64,000 nucleotides of DNA from Actinomycetospora cinnamomea (GTDB taxonomy: Bacteria; Actinomycetota; Actinomycetes; Mycobacteriales; Pseudonocardiaceae), in assembly GCF_003096675.1 (NCBI RefSeq), contig NZ_QEKW01000014.1, forward strand, positions 1-64,000, in the 5' to 3' direction. Position 1 is the stretch's first letter. Every line of letters begins with the position of its first letter. Shown here one piece after another: positions 1 through 6,852 of the stretch. Position numbers and translations under genes: made by a program. Under the pieces are notes generated by a model that worked only from the letters and a program-made list of their open reading frames with translations, made no database searches and was not told the origin of the DNA.

Positions 1-84
1 CTCGATCTTCGTCGCTGATCACCAACCCCGAAGAGGTCATGCAACCAAGATCTCATCTGCACGAACGTGAATCAACTAACGACG

Positions 85-101
85 CGCGACACTAGGTCGC
101 G
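85..101. promoter_or_regulatory. 17-bp palindrome upstream of the first gene
   Basis: CGCGAC and GTCGCG flank ACTAG, giving an almost perfect 17-bp dyad about 105 bases before the flavoprotein start at 208. The first 80 bases of the window are visibly richer in A/T than the rest, as is common in promoter regions of such genomes. The palindrome could be a repressor operator or a short hairpin. No regulator gene lies next to it, so function is only inferred. Nothing else in 1-207 can be supported as a gene. Confidence 0.35.
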
Positions 102-207
102 TTGGCGCTGACGCGCTCGTGAGCGCCCTGTCGGTGTGCTCCGCTTATTCGTGCCCCGGCACGGATACTCGCTCACGGGCGCGGCGCAGGGTGCGGAGGT
201 GCGAGCG

Positions 208-2193
208 ATGCGACGGTCGGTCGTGGTGGTGGGCGCGGGCCCGCGGGGAGCGGGCGTGCTCGAGCGTATCGCCGCCAGCGCCGCCGAGTTCGGGGTCGGG
301 TCGGGCGTGGAGCTCGACGTGCACCTCGTCGACCCGTACCCGCCGGGCGCGGGGCGCATCTGGCGTCACGAGCAGTCGTCGCTGCTGTGGATGAACTCCA
401 TGGCCGCCGACGTCACGATGTTCACCGACGAGAGCGTCGTGTGCGACGGCCCGATCGTGCCCGGCCCGTCGCTGCACGAGTGGGCGGTCGACCTGCGCGA
501 GGGTCGGCTGGCCGGCGAGCACGTGCCACCGGGCGAGGTCGGTGAGGAGCTGCGGGCGCTGGGCCCGTCGACGTTCCCGACGCGCCGGCTGCAGAGCTAC
601 TACCTCGACTGGGTCCTGCGCCACGTCGAGGCGTCGCTGCCCGCGGGCGTGCACGCGCACCGTCACCGCACTCGCGCCGTCGGGCTCGTCGACGGCTCGC
701 CGCAACGCGTGCGCCTGGCCACGGGCGAGGAGCTCGACGCCGACGCGCTGGTCCTGGCCAGCGGGCACCTCGACGCCGACCCCACCGCCGACGAGCAGGA
801 CCTCGTCGCGTTCGCCGAGACCCACGATCTGCAGTACTTCCCGCCCGAGCAGACCACCGACACCGAGCTCGACCGCATCCCGGCGGGCGAGACGGTGATC
901 GCGCGCGGCATGGGGCTCGCCTTCGTGGACCTCGTGGTGCTGCTGTACGAGGGGCGCGGGGGAGGCTTCGAGCCCGACGGCCCCGACGGACGCCTGCGTT
1001 ACGTCCCGTCGGGTACCGAGCCGGTGTTGCACGTCGGCTCCGGGCGCGGGGTGCCGTACCACGCCAAGACCGAGTACACCCTGCGCGGACCCCGCCCGCC
1101 GCTGCCGCGGTTCCTGGGCCCCGAGGACATCGCCGGCTTCGTGCGCCGCGGCGGCGTCGACCTGCGCCGCGACGTGTGGCCGCTGATGGCCAAGGAGGTC
1201 GGCTGGGGCTACTACCACGAGCTCTTCCACGGCCACCCCGACCGCGTGCGGGGGACGTGGGACGAGTTCGCGGGCGCGTACGCCGAGGTCGACTGGTATT
1301 CGGATGCGCGCGCGGAGCTCGTGGCCGCGCGCGTGCCCGACCCGGACGACCACCTCGACTTCGAGCGCATCGACCGCCCGCTGCACGACGTCTGCGTCGA
1401 CGACCTCGACGCGCTGCAGGGCACCCTGCGCCACTACATCGACGACGACCTCCGCCGCCACGTCGACGACCGCTACACCGCCGAGCTCGGCGCGTTCGTG
1501 GCACTGCTGTCGGTGTACGGGCAGGTCACGGAGCTGTCGGGCACCGAGGCGCTCACCCCGGCGTCGCGGGCGCGGGACCTGTCGTGGTGGCAGAACCTGT
1601 TCAGCTCCCTGGCCAGCGGCCCGCCCGGCCCGCGGCTGCGCCAGCTGCTCGCACTCTCGCGCGCCGGCTACGTGCGGTTCCTCGGGGCCGGGCTGGTGGT
1701 CGAGGCCGACGAGGGCGCGGGCGTGTTCCGGGCGCGCAGCGACAGCCTCGACGGCGTCGTGGTCGAGGCCCGCACGTTCGTCGAGGCCCGCCTGCCCGCA
1801 CCCAGCGTGAGCCGCAGCGCCGACCCGATGCTCGCCGCGCTGCACGCCGAGGGCCAGCTCGACGAGGAAGTGCTCGACGTCGGCGAGGGCTGCCCGACGA
1901 AGGCGTGCTCGTCGGCGGTGCGCTCGGCCGACGCGGCGGTGGCGCACGGCGAGGGCGCGGTGGTGCTGCACCACACCGGGCTGGTGCGGGTGCGGCCGTC
2001 GGACTTCCGTCTCGTCGACGACGACGGCGAGGCGCACCCGACCCGCTTCGCGATCGGGCCGCACACCAACGTGCGCATCCCCGGCGCGTTCACCCGCCCG
2101 AACACCAACGCGCTGAGCTTCCGGGCCAACGACGCCCTCGCCCGCGCCGTGCTCGCCCAGGTCGTCCCCGCCGCCGCGAGCCTCTCCGCCTAG
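208..2193 (+). CDS. FAD/NAD(P)-binding flavoprotein (NAD_binding_9 type)
   Basis: A 661-residue protein opening with a dinucleotide-binding fold, VVVVGAGPRGAG at about residues 5-16 (GxGxxG), followed by an extended L-D-V-H-L-V-D strand end that would bind the ribose. This matches the large family of FAD-NAD(P)-binding proteins (PF13454 type), whose substrates are mostly unknown; some members sit in biosynthetic clusters. I chose ATG 208 rather than an upstream in-frame ATG at 136 because GGAGGT at 195-200 lies 7 bases before it and the Rossmann motif starts immediately. The C-terminal part is family-specific and contains no second domain that I recognise. The gene stands alone on the plus strand and faces the small convergent gene that ends at 2206. 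A role as oxidoreductase or monooxygenase is likely but unproven. Confidence 0.75.
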   Translation: MRRSVVVVGAGPRGAGVLERIAASAAEFGVGSGVELDVHLVDPYPPGAGRIWRHEQSSLLWMNSMAADVTMFTDESVVCDGPIVPGPSLHEWAVDLREGRLAGEHVPPGEVGEELRALGPSTFPTRRLQSYYLDWVLRHVEASLPAGVHAHRHRTRAVGLVDGSPQRVRLATGEELDADALVLASGHLDADPTADEQDLVAFAETHDLQYFPPEQTTDTELDRIPAGETVIARGMGLAFVDLVVLLYEGRGGGFEPDGPDGRLRYVPSGTEPVLHVGSGRGVPYHAKTEYTLRGPRPPLPRFLGPEDIAGFVRRGGVDLRRDVWPLMAKEVGWGYYHELFHGHPDRVRGTWDEFAGAYAEVDWYSDARAELVAARVPDPDDHLDFERIDRPLHDVCVDDLDALQGTLRHYIDDDLRRHVDDRYTAELGAFVALLSVYGQVTELSGTEALTPASRARDLSWWQNLFSSLASGPPGPRLRQLLALSRAGYVRFLGAGLVVEADEGAGVFRARSDSLDGVVVEARTFVEARLPAPSVSRSADPMLAALHAEGQLDEEVLDVGEGCPTKACSSAVRSADAAVAHGEGAVVLHHTGLVRVRPSDFRLVDDDGEAHPTRFAIGPHTNVRIPGAFTRPNTNALSFRANDALARAVLAQVVPAAASLSA

Positions 2194-2205
2194 CGATGAG
2201 AGTGG

Positions 2206-2517
2206 TCAGCCGGACAACGAATCACGCCAGCCGATCGCGTCGACTTCGGCGGCCACGGCGTCCATCACGTCCATGACGGGCTCGACGCGGAACTGGAAGA
2301 CCGCGAAGGCGCTGGTCAGCCGGTGCATGTCGGCCGGCTCGTCGGTCTCGATCACGGCGTAGCCGCCGAACTCGCCGACCCGGACGAGGAATTGATGGAA
2401 GGTGAGGCTCTCGGGCATCTTCCACGACTGGAACACCTCGAGGACCCTCTTCTGCGCGGCCTCGTAGTCGGCGAAGGACCCACCCGGGCGCTCCCACCAG
2501 GTCATGACGTACTTCAC
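2206..2517 (-). CDS. DUF3303-like small protein
   Basis: About 103 residues from a GTG start at 2517, preceded by a purine-rich GGGGGAAG. The N-terminus (KYVMTWWERPGGS) followed by a dimeric alpha/beta-barrel-like pattern with a FHQF segment resembles DUF3303-type proteins. These are small ferredoxin-like folds of unknown function that often monitor or act on small molecules. Longer in-frame starts up to 2550 exist but have no ribosome site and would run through the CRP-like palindrome at 2536-2551. It is transcribed away from that palindrome, suggesting cAMP-linked control. No operon partner is evident: the next gene upstream (2689-3654) is separated by two hairpins. The function cannot be named. 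Confidence 0.6.
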   Translation of the reverse strand: MKYVMTWWERPGGSFADYEAAQKRVLEVFQSWKMPESLTFHQFLVRVGEFGGYAVIETDEPADMHRLTSAFAVFQFRVEPVMDVMDAVAAEVDAIGWRDSLSG

Positions 2518-2535
2518 GGCTTCCCCCACAGCTAG

Positions 2536-2551
2536 TGTGAACAGCGTCACA
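2536..2551. promoter_or_regulatory. CRP/FNR-type operator, TGTGA-N6-TCACA
   Basis: TGTGAACAGCGTCACA is a perfect symmetric match to the consensus of CRP-family cAMP receptor proteins, including the mycobacterial Rv3676 and corynebacterial GlxR type. It lies 19 bases upstream of the GTG start of the DUF3303-like gene. On the minus strand it overlaps a possible -10 hexamer (CACACT), so bound protein would more likely repress than activate there. A class III adenylate cyclase is encoded at 55865-57097, although it need not be the relevant one. Confidence 0.6.
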
Positions 2552-2562
2552 ACGCTAGGCGG

Positions 2563-2580
2563 TGAGCGGGGAACCGCTCA
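2563..2580. terminator. Perfect 7-bp hairpin
   Basis: TGAGCGG and CCGCTCA flank a GGAA tetraloop. The hairpin lies between the dehydrogenase gene ending at 2689 and the small gene starting at 2517, both on the minus strand. It could help end the dehydrogenase transcript. There is no T-run, as is usual in high-GC actinobacteria. Confidence 0.4.
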
Positions 2581-2640
2581 ACGACGACTTCGCGTACGGG
2601 ATCGACCGCGTTCGGCGACCTGGCGACGGGAAGGCGCTTC

Positions 2641-2686
2641 CATGTGAGCGATGTTCACGGCTGTAGCCGCGAACATCGCGCACATG
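2641..2686. repeat. Long imperfect palindrome, family B copy 1
   Basis: The 16-base arms at 2641-2656 and 2671-2686 pair with one mismatch, and an inner CGGCT/AGCCG stem closes a 2-base loop. The hairpin begins 2 bases after the stop codon of the dehydrogenase at 2689. It shares the pattern GTG.GCGAT.TTC ... GCT.TAGC ... ATC.CGCAC with the palindrome at 13712-13753, so it belongs to a dispersed family. It may also act as a transcription terminator. Confidence 0.6.
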
Positions 2687-2688
2687 GG

Positions 2689-3654
2689 TCAGCGGGTGAA
2701 GACGATCTTGCCGGCGGTGCGGCCGTCGAGCATCGCGCGGAAGCCCTCCTCCGCGTCGGCCATCGGCAGCTCCTGGCCGATCTCCGGGACGATGCCCGTG
2801 GTCGCGACGAAGTCGAGCAGGTCGCGCAGCTCTGCGAGCGTGCCCATCGTCGAGCCGACGACGTTCTTCTGCAGGAAGAAGACCTGCGCGAGGTCGGCGC
2901 TGGGCGCGAAGCCGGAGGTCGCACCCGAGCAGACGATCGTGCCGCCGGGCACCAGCGAGCGCAGCGAGTGCTTCCAGGTCGCCTCGCCCACGGTCTCGAA
3001 CACCGCAGCCACCTTGCCGGGCAGCTTCGCGTTCGACTCGAACACCTGGTGGGCGCCCAGGCGCAGGGCCAGCTCGCGCTTCTCGTCGGTACGCCCGGTG
3101 ACCCACACCTGCATGCCGGCCGCGCGGCCGAGCTGGATCAGCGCCGTCGACACCCCGCCCGACGCGCCCTGCACGAGCATCGTCTGCCCGCCGCGCAGCC
3201 CGGACTTCGTGAACAGCATCCGGTAGGCCGTGAGCCACGCGGTGCCCATGACCGCGCCGGTCGACGCCGTCATGCCCTCGGGGCGCGGCAGGGCGTTGCG
3301 CTTCGGGACGACGACGTGGTCGGCGAAGCTGCCCTGCGCCCACTCGGTGAGCATCTTGCGCGACGGGTCGAGGGTCTCGTCGTCCTTCCAGTCCGGGTCG
3401 CCCATCAGCGAGTGCAGGACGACCGGGCTCCCGTCGTCGAGGGTGCCCGCACCGTCACAGCCCAGGATCATGGGGAACTGGTCCTCCTTGATCCCGACCC
3501 CGCGCAGGGTCCACAGGTCGTGCATGTTGAGGCTCGCCGCCTCGACCTTGACCCGCACCCAGCCCTCGGGGACCTCGGGATCGGGCCGCTCGCCCACCAC
3601 GAGGGAGGCGAGGGGGTCGTCGGCGTTGGGCTCGGAGGCGTAGACCGCGAACAT
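2689..3654 (-). CDS. Zinc-type alcohol dehydrogenase/quinone oxidoreductase family protein
   Basis: A 321-residue medium-chain dehydrogenase/reductase. The N-terminal GroES-like domain contains ASLNMHDLWTLRG and a GCDGAGTLDDG segment. The C-terminal NAD(P)-binding domain begins near VQGASGGVSTALIQLGRAAG, with the glycine pattern (GASGGV) typical of quinone-oxidoreductase-like members. I see no structural four-cysteine zinc lobe, which fits the zinc-independent NADPH:quinone reductase branch. The ATG at 3654 starts directly at MFAVYA; longer forms would reach into the divergent hydrolase gene. It ends against palindrome family B. The substrate is unknown and could be an enone, quinone or carrier-bound intermediate. 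Confidence 0.75.
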   Translation of the reverse strand: MFAVYASEPNADDPLASLVVGERPDPEVPEGWVRVKVEAASLNMHDLWTLRGVGIKEDQFPMILGCDGAGTLDDGSPVVLHSLMGDPDWKDDETLDPSRKMLTEWAQGSFADHVVVPKRNALPRPEGMTASTGAVMGTAWLTAYRMLFTKSGLRGGQTMLVQGASGGVSTALIQLGRAAGMQVWVTGRTDEKRELALRLGAHQVFESNAKLPGKVAAVFETVGEATWKHSLRSLVPGGTIVCSGATSGFAPSADLAQVFFLQKNVVGSTMGTLAELRDLLDFVATTGIVPEIGQELPMADAEEGFRAMLDGRTAGKIVFTR

Positions 3655-3760
3655 GCCCCGCAACCTATCCGGCGCGACTCGACCGCTGCCCGATGAGTTC
3701 GGCGAGCGGGCGGAGTTCCACCGGTGACGGCGCCGACCACCCGACGGAGGATCCCCGACC

Positions 3761-4522
3761 ATGAGCACCGCGACCGGCACGTACGCCCCGCTCCCCGGCC
3801 TCGACGTCTACTACGAGGAGCACGGCACGGGCGACCCGCTCGTCCTCCTGCACGGCGGGGCGCTGACGCTGGACCTGAGCTTCGGCGCGCTGATCCCGCG
3901 GCTCGCGCCGTCGCGCCGACTGATCGCGATCGAGCTGCAGGGACACGGGCGCACCGCCGACCCCGAGGGCCGCGAGATCACCCTCGCCACGATGGCGGGC
4001 GACGTCGTCGGGGTCCTCGACCACCTCGGGCTCGCGCGCGCCGACGTGTTCGGCTTCAGCTGGGGCGGGCTGGTCGCCCTGGAGACGGCCGTGCGGCACC
4101 CCGAGCGCGTGCACCGCCTGGTGCTCGGCGCCGTGCACACGCGCGCCGACGGCTACCACGCCGAGATCCACGACCCGACGCAGTACGCGACGTCGACCCG
4201 CATGCCCACCGAGGACGAGTTCGCCGCAATGGTCGCCGAGTACGAGCGGTACGGGCTCACCTCGTTCGAGGCCGTCGTCGGCGAGCTCGACCCCATCGTC
4301 ACCGCGGAGGAGAACTGGACGTCCGCGCAGCTCGCGGGCATCGCGGCGCCGACGCTGGTGATGATCGGCGACCACGACTTCGTCCGCGTCGACCACGCCG
4401 TCGCGATGGCCGAGACCATTCCCGACGCGGGCCTGGCGGTCCTGCCGCGCACCACCCACACCGCACTGATCCGGCGCGTCGACCTCGTGGTGCCGCTGCT
4501 CGAGGACTTCCTGGCCCGCTGA
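3761..4522 (+). CDS. Alpha/beta hydrolase
   Basis: A 253-residue alpha/beta hydrolase. The oxyanion HGG sits at about 31-33, the nucleophile elbow GFSWGG places the serine at residue 100, an acid lies in the GDHDF segment and the catalytic histidine in PRTTHTAL near the end. The length and compact cap fit epoxide-hydrolase/ester-hydrolase-like enzymes of secondary or xenobiotic metabolism. The start ATG follows GGAGGATCCCCGACC. It is divergent from the dehydrogenase at 2689-3654, with about 105 bases between the two starts for shared promoters. The substrate cannot be deduced. Confidence 0.8.
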   Translation: MSTATGTYAPLPGLDVYYEEHGTGDPLVLLHGGALTLDLSFGALIPRLAPSRRLIAIELQGHGRTADPEGREITLATMAGDVVGVLDHLGLARADVFGFSWGGLVALETAVRHPERVHRLVLGAVHTRADGYHAEIHDPTQYATSTRMPTEDEFAAMVAEYERYGLTSFEAVVGELDPIVTAEENWTSAQLAGIAAPTLVMIGDHDFVRVDHAVAMAETIPDAGLAVLPRTTHTALIRRVDLVVPLLEDFLAR

Positions 4523-4543
4523 ACCGCGTGTCCGCGCCCCGCG

Positions 4544-4549
4544 TACCGT
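4544..4549 (+). promoter_or_regulatory. -10-like hexamer of a probable leaderless transcript
   Basis: TACCGT lies exactly 7 bases before the GTG start at 4557. This spacing recurs before several genes in the window and is the known arrangement for leaderless actinobacterial mRNAs. No good -35 hexamer is visible. Confidence 0.35.
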
Positions 4550-4556
4550 CGGACCC

Positions 4557-4787
4557 GTGCTGCGTGCGGTCGCGACCTGGTGGGACGGCATCGAGCTGTG
4601 GCTCACCCAGCTCGACTTCACCGTGCAGGTCGTCCTGGTCGTGGCCGTCGTCGGGCCGCTGTGCTGGGGCGCCGCGGCCGTGATCGACACCCTGGTCGAG
4701 CGATCGGTCGCGGCGCGGCTCGAGGCCGCCGAACGCCGTCAGCAGCGGGCCGAGGAGTCGACCACGGCGACCACGGCGGGGGACTGA
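4557..4787 (+). CDS. Small single-pass membrane protein
   Basis: A 76-residue protein from GTG 4557. A hydrophobic helix (QVVLVVAVVGPLCWGAAAVI) spans roughly residues 24-43, followed by a charged Arg/Glu-rich amphipathic tail (ERSVAARLEAAERRQQRAEE) likely to form a short coiled coil in the cytoplasm. I recognise no family. It has no Shine-Dalgarno but a TACCGT hexamer 7 bases upstream, so it is probably translated from a leaderless mRNA. It is followed after 3 bases by an even smaller membrane-peptide gene, and the two probably form one transcript. Confidence 0.55.
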   Translation: MLRAVATWWDGIELWLTQLDFTVQVVLVVAVVGPLCWGAAAVIDTLVERSVAARLEAAERRQQRAEESTTATTAGD

Positions 4788-4790
4788 CCC

Positions 4791-4874
4791 GTGGACCGCC
4801 GGGCCGCCCGGCTCTGGGTCACCGCGACGCTGGTCGTGCTGCTCCTGCTCGTGATCGTGGTCAACCTGCTCTGA
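4791..4874 (+). CDS. 27-residue membrane mini-protein
   Basis: GTG at 4791, only 3 bases after the stop of the preceding small membrane protein, opens a 27-codon frame ending in TGA at 4872-4874. The product is a basic head (DRRAARLW) followed by an unbroken hydrophobic stretch rich in Val and Leu, then Asn-Leu-Leu. GGGGGA in the end of the upstream gene is at a good distance to serve as ribosome site. The strict head-plus-helix design and the tight coupling argue for a real peptide, perhaps a subunit or regulator of the neighbouring membrane protein. No homolog is known to me. Confidence 0.5.
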   Translation: MDRRAARLWVTATLVVLLLLVIVVNLL

Positions 4875-4889
4875 GTGCCGGGGCCGGGC

Positions 4890-5663
4890 TCAGCCCCCCG
4901 GCACCCACGACGGTGCGCGCTTCTCCGCGAACGCCGTCATGCCCTCCTGACCCTCCTCGGAGGCGAAGAACTCGGCCGAGAGCTCGAGCATGGCCTCGAG
5001 GTCCTGCTGGAGGTGCTCGCCGCGGTCGCGGCGCAGCAGCGCCTTGGTCGCCGCGAGGGCGCGCGGGCCGCCGCGGGCGAGCATGTCGACGTAGCGGGCG
5101 ACCTCGGCGTCCAGCGCGTCGGCGTCCACCGCGACGTTGACCAGGCCGACGGCGGCGGCGCGGTCGGCGTCGAAGGTCTCGCCGGTGAGCATCAGCTCGT
5201 GCGCGGCTCGGGGCAGCAGGCGCGGGAGTACCGTCGAGGAGATCACCGCCGGGACGACGCCGATGCGCACCTCGGTGAACGCGAAGGTGGCCTCCCGCGC
5301 CGCGATCGCGATGTCGCAGGCGGACACCAGCCCGACCCCGCCCGCCCGGGCGGGGCCCGCGAGCCGGGCGATCACCGGCTTGTCGGCGTACCAGAGCGTC
5401 GCGAGGATCCGGGGGAACTCGTTGACCCCCTGGTCGCCCGCCCCCGCCCCGCGCGACTCGCGCAGGTCCATCCCCGAGCAGAAGACCGGCCCGGTGTGGG
5501 TCAGGACGACGACGCGCACCGCGTCGTCGACCAGGACCGCGTCCAGGTGCGCGGAGAGCTCGCGGCGCAGCTGCGCCGACAGGGCGTTGCGGTTGCGCGG
5601 CGAGTCGAGCGTGATCGTCGCCGTCCCGCCCGCGACCTCGAGGTGCACCAGTTCGTCGTCCAT
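4890..5663 (-). CDS. Enoyl-CoA hydratase/isomerase family protein
   Basis: A 257-residue crotonase-fold enzyme from ATG 5663. Family marks are the NRNALSAQL segment, the first oxyanion-hole region CSGMDLRE, the second AGGVGLVSACD, and FAFTEVRIGVVPA where hydratases carry a glutamate. The C-terminal helical region ends AEKRAPSWVPG, a common ending of these proteins (xKRxPxWxG). It probably acts on a short or medium acyl-CoA in fatty-acid or amino-acid degradation. The next gene downstream in transcription is convergent; upstream, after 47 bases, lies the dehydrogenase ending at 5711, so the two may be cotranscribed. Confidence 0.85.
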   Translation of the reverse strand: MDDELVHLEVAGGTATITLDSPRNRNALSAQLRRELSAHLDAVLVDDAVRVVVLTHTGPVFCSGMDLRESRGAGAGDQGVNEFPRILATLWYADKPVIARLAGPARAGGVGLVSACDIAIAAREATFAFTEVRIGVVPAVISSTVLPRLLPRAAHELMLTGETFDADRAAAVGLVNVAVDADALDAEVARYVDMLARGGPRALAATKALLRRDRGEHLQQDLEAMLELSAEFFASEEGQEGMTAFAEKRAPSWVPGG

Positions 5664-5710
5664 GGTCGCCACCTTCGCAGGCCGGGTCCGCCGCCCTGCA
5701 CCCCGGCGGG

Positions 5711-6715
5711 TCAGGACCGCGGACGCCACCGCAGCGTGCGGGGGAGGACGACGATCTTGCCCGTCGCGCGATCGCCTTCCATGATCGAGTGCGCATCGCG
5801 GATGCGCTCGAGGGGGAGCACCTGTCCGAGCGGGACCACGGCGCGCCCCGCCGCGACGTCGTCGAGGAACTGCTGCAGCACCGGCGCGGGCAGGTCGCCC
5901 GCCTCCCCGCCGTACGCGGTGAGCCGCACGCCGCGGGGCAGGTAGTCGATGGGGGAGAAGTCCGGCACCGTCCACTCGTTCGACAGCATCCCGGCGACGC
6001 ACACCACGCCGTGGCGACGGGCGGCGCGCAGGGTGTCGGGCAGCGTCGGCGTGCCGACGAGCTCGAGGGCGGTGTCGACGCCGCCGCCGAGGACCTCGTG
6101 GACGCGGCGCGCGACCCCTCCGTCCCTGCCGTCGTCGATCAGCACGTGGTCGACCCCGAGCGTGCGCAGCCGCTCGGCCTTCGCCTCGACGCGGGTCGTC
6201 GCGAGCACGGTGAGCCCGCGGGCCTTCGCGAGCACGGCGGCCGTCATGCCGACCGACGACGTCCCGCCCCGGATCAGCAGGGACTGGCCCGGCTGCACGT
6301 CGAGCGCGTCGGTGAGCGCGCCGTACGCGGTCTGCAGCATCTCGGGCACCGCGCCGAGCGTGGGCCAGTCGAGATCGCTGGTGAACGGAATGACCTGTGT
6401 CGCCGGGACGCAGGTGTACTCCGCGTAGCCGCCGTCGAACGTGCGCCCCATCCCGCCCATCATCGTGACCACCTGCTGGCCGGCGGTGAACTCGCCGCCC
6501 GGACACGCGGCGACGACCCCGGTCGCCTCGATGCCGGGCACGCGGGGGAACGTCACGCCCTCGGCGAGCCCGAGACGGGTGTGCAGCTCGGACCGGTTGA
6601 CCCCGAAGGCCTTCACCGCGATCAGGACCTGGCCGGGCCGCGGCTCGGGCACGATCCGGTCCTTGATCTGCAGCGCCGTCAGGTCGCCCGGCCCGCTCAG
6701 CACGACGGCTCGCAT
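5711..6715 (-). CDS. Zinc-binding dehydrogenase/quinone oxidoreductase
   Basis: A 334-residue MDR-superfamily protein from ATG 6715 (MRAVVLSGPGDL). The GroES-like half shows FGVNRSELHTRLG and PGIEATGVVAACPGG. The nucleotide-binding half begins LLIRGGTSSVGMTAAVLAKARG, a GGTSSVG variant of the usual AxxGGVG motif, and the protein closes with GKIVVLP, typical of quinone reductases. It is likely an NADPH-dependent enone/quinone reductase. It is the second such enzyme in the first 7 kb (the other at 2689) but is not a recent duplicate. The enoyl-CoA hydratase gene follows 47 bases downstream on the same strand. Confidence 0.8.
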   Translation of the reverse strand: MRAVVLSGPGDLTALQIKDRIVPEPRPGQVLIAVKAFGVNRSELHTRLGLAEGVTFPRVPGIEATGVVAACPGGEFTAGQQVVTMMGGMGRTFDGGYAEYTCVPATQVIPFTSDLDWPTLGAVPEMLQTAYGALTDALDVQPGQSLLIRGGTSSVGMTAAVLAKARGLTVLATTRVEAKAERLRTLGVDHVLIDDGRDGGVARRVHEVLGGGVDTALELVGTPTLPDTLRAARRHGVVCVAGMLSNEWTVPDFSPIDYLPRGVRLTAYGGEAGDLPAPVLQQFLDDVAAGRAVVPLGQVLPLERIRDAHSIMEGDRATGKIVVLPRTLRWRPRS

Positions 6716-6758
6716 CCTCGCCACGGTTGCCGATCCTGCCCGGCTCTCCCGCCCGGAG

Positions 6759-6803
6759 CGAACGCGCCGTTCGTGCGCGTAGAAGCAGCGAACGGCGCGT
6801 TCG
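6759..6803 (-). repeat. Dispersed hairpin family A, copy 1
   Basis: Perfect 15-bp inverted arms CGAACGCGCCGTTCG (6759-6773) and CGAACGGCGCGTTCG (6789-6803) around a 15-base loop. Read on the minus strand, the sense of the MFS gene ending at 6853, the loop is CTGCTTCTACGCGCA. It differs by one base from the loop of copy 2 at 43906-43950, and the stems differ by one compensatory pair. The flanking bases (6755-6758 and 6804-6807) can extend the stem to 19 pairs with one G-U. The position behind a gene end suggests a 3'-UTR or terminator role. Confidence 0.7.
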
Positions 6804-6852
6804 TTCCGACTCCCGGAGCCGCCTTTCGCCGACGACCCCGGCCGCGAGCGCC

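Noticed and set aside
145..2064. Long antisense open frame opposite the first flavoprotein gene
   Set aside because: Its composition (Arg, Ala, His, Val rich) is that of a high-GC shadow frame; the plus-strand protein has a clear Rossmann motif and ribosome site. Many similar shadows exist (for example 42402-45647 minus and 59345-61045 plus) and were left out for the same reason.
2641..2660. CRP-like TGTGA ... TCACG in palindrome family B
   Set aside because: The half-sites are 7 bases apart instead of 6 and form part of a much longer hairpin, so a terminator or repeat explains it better.
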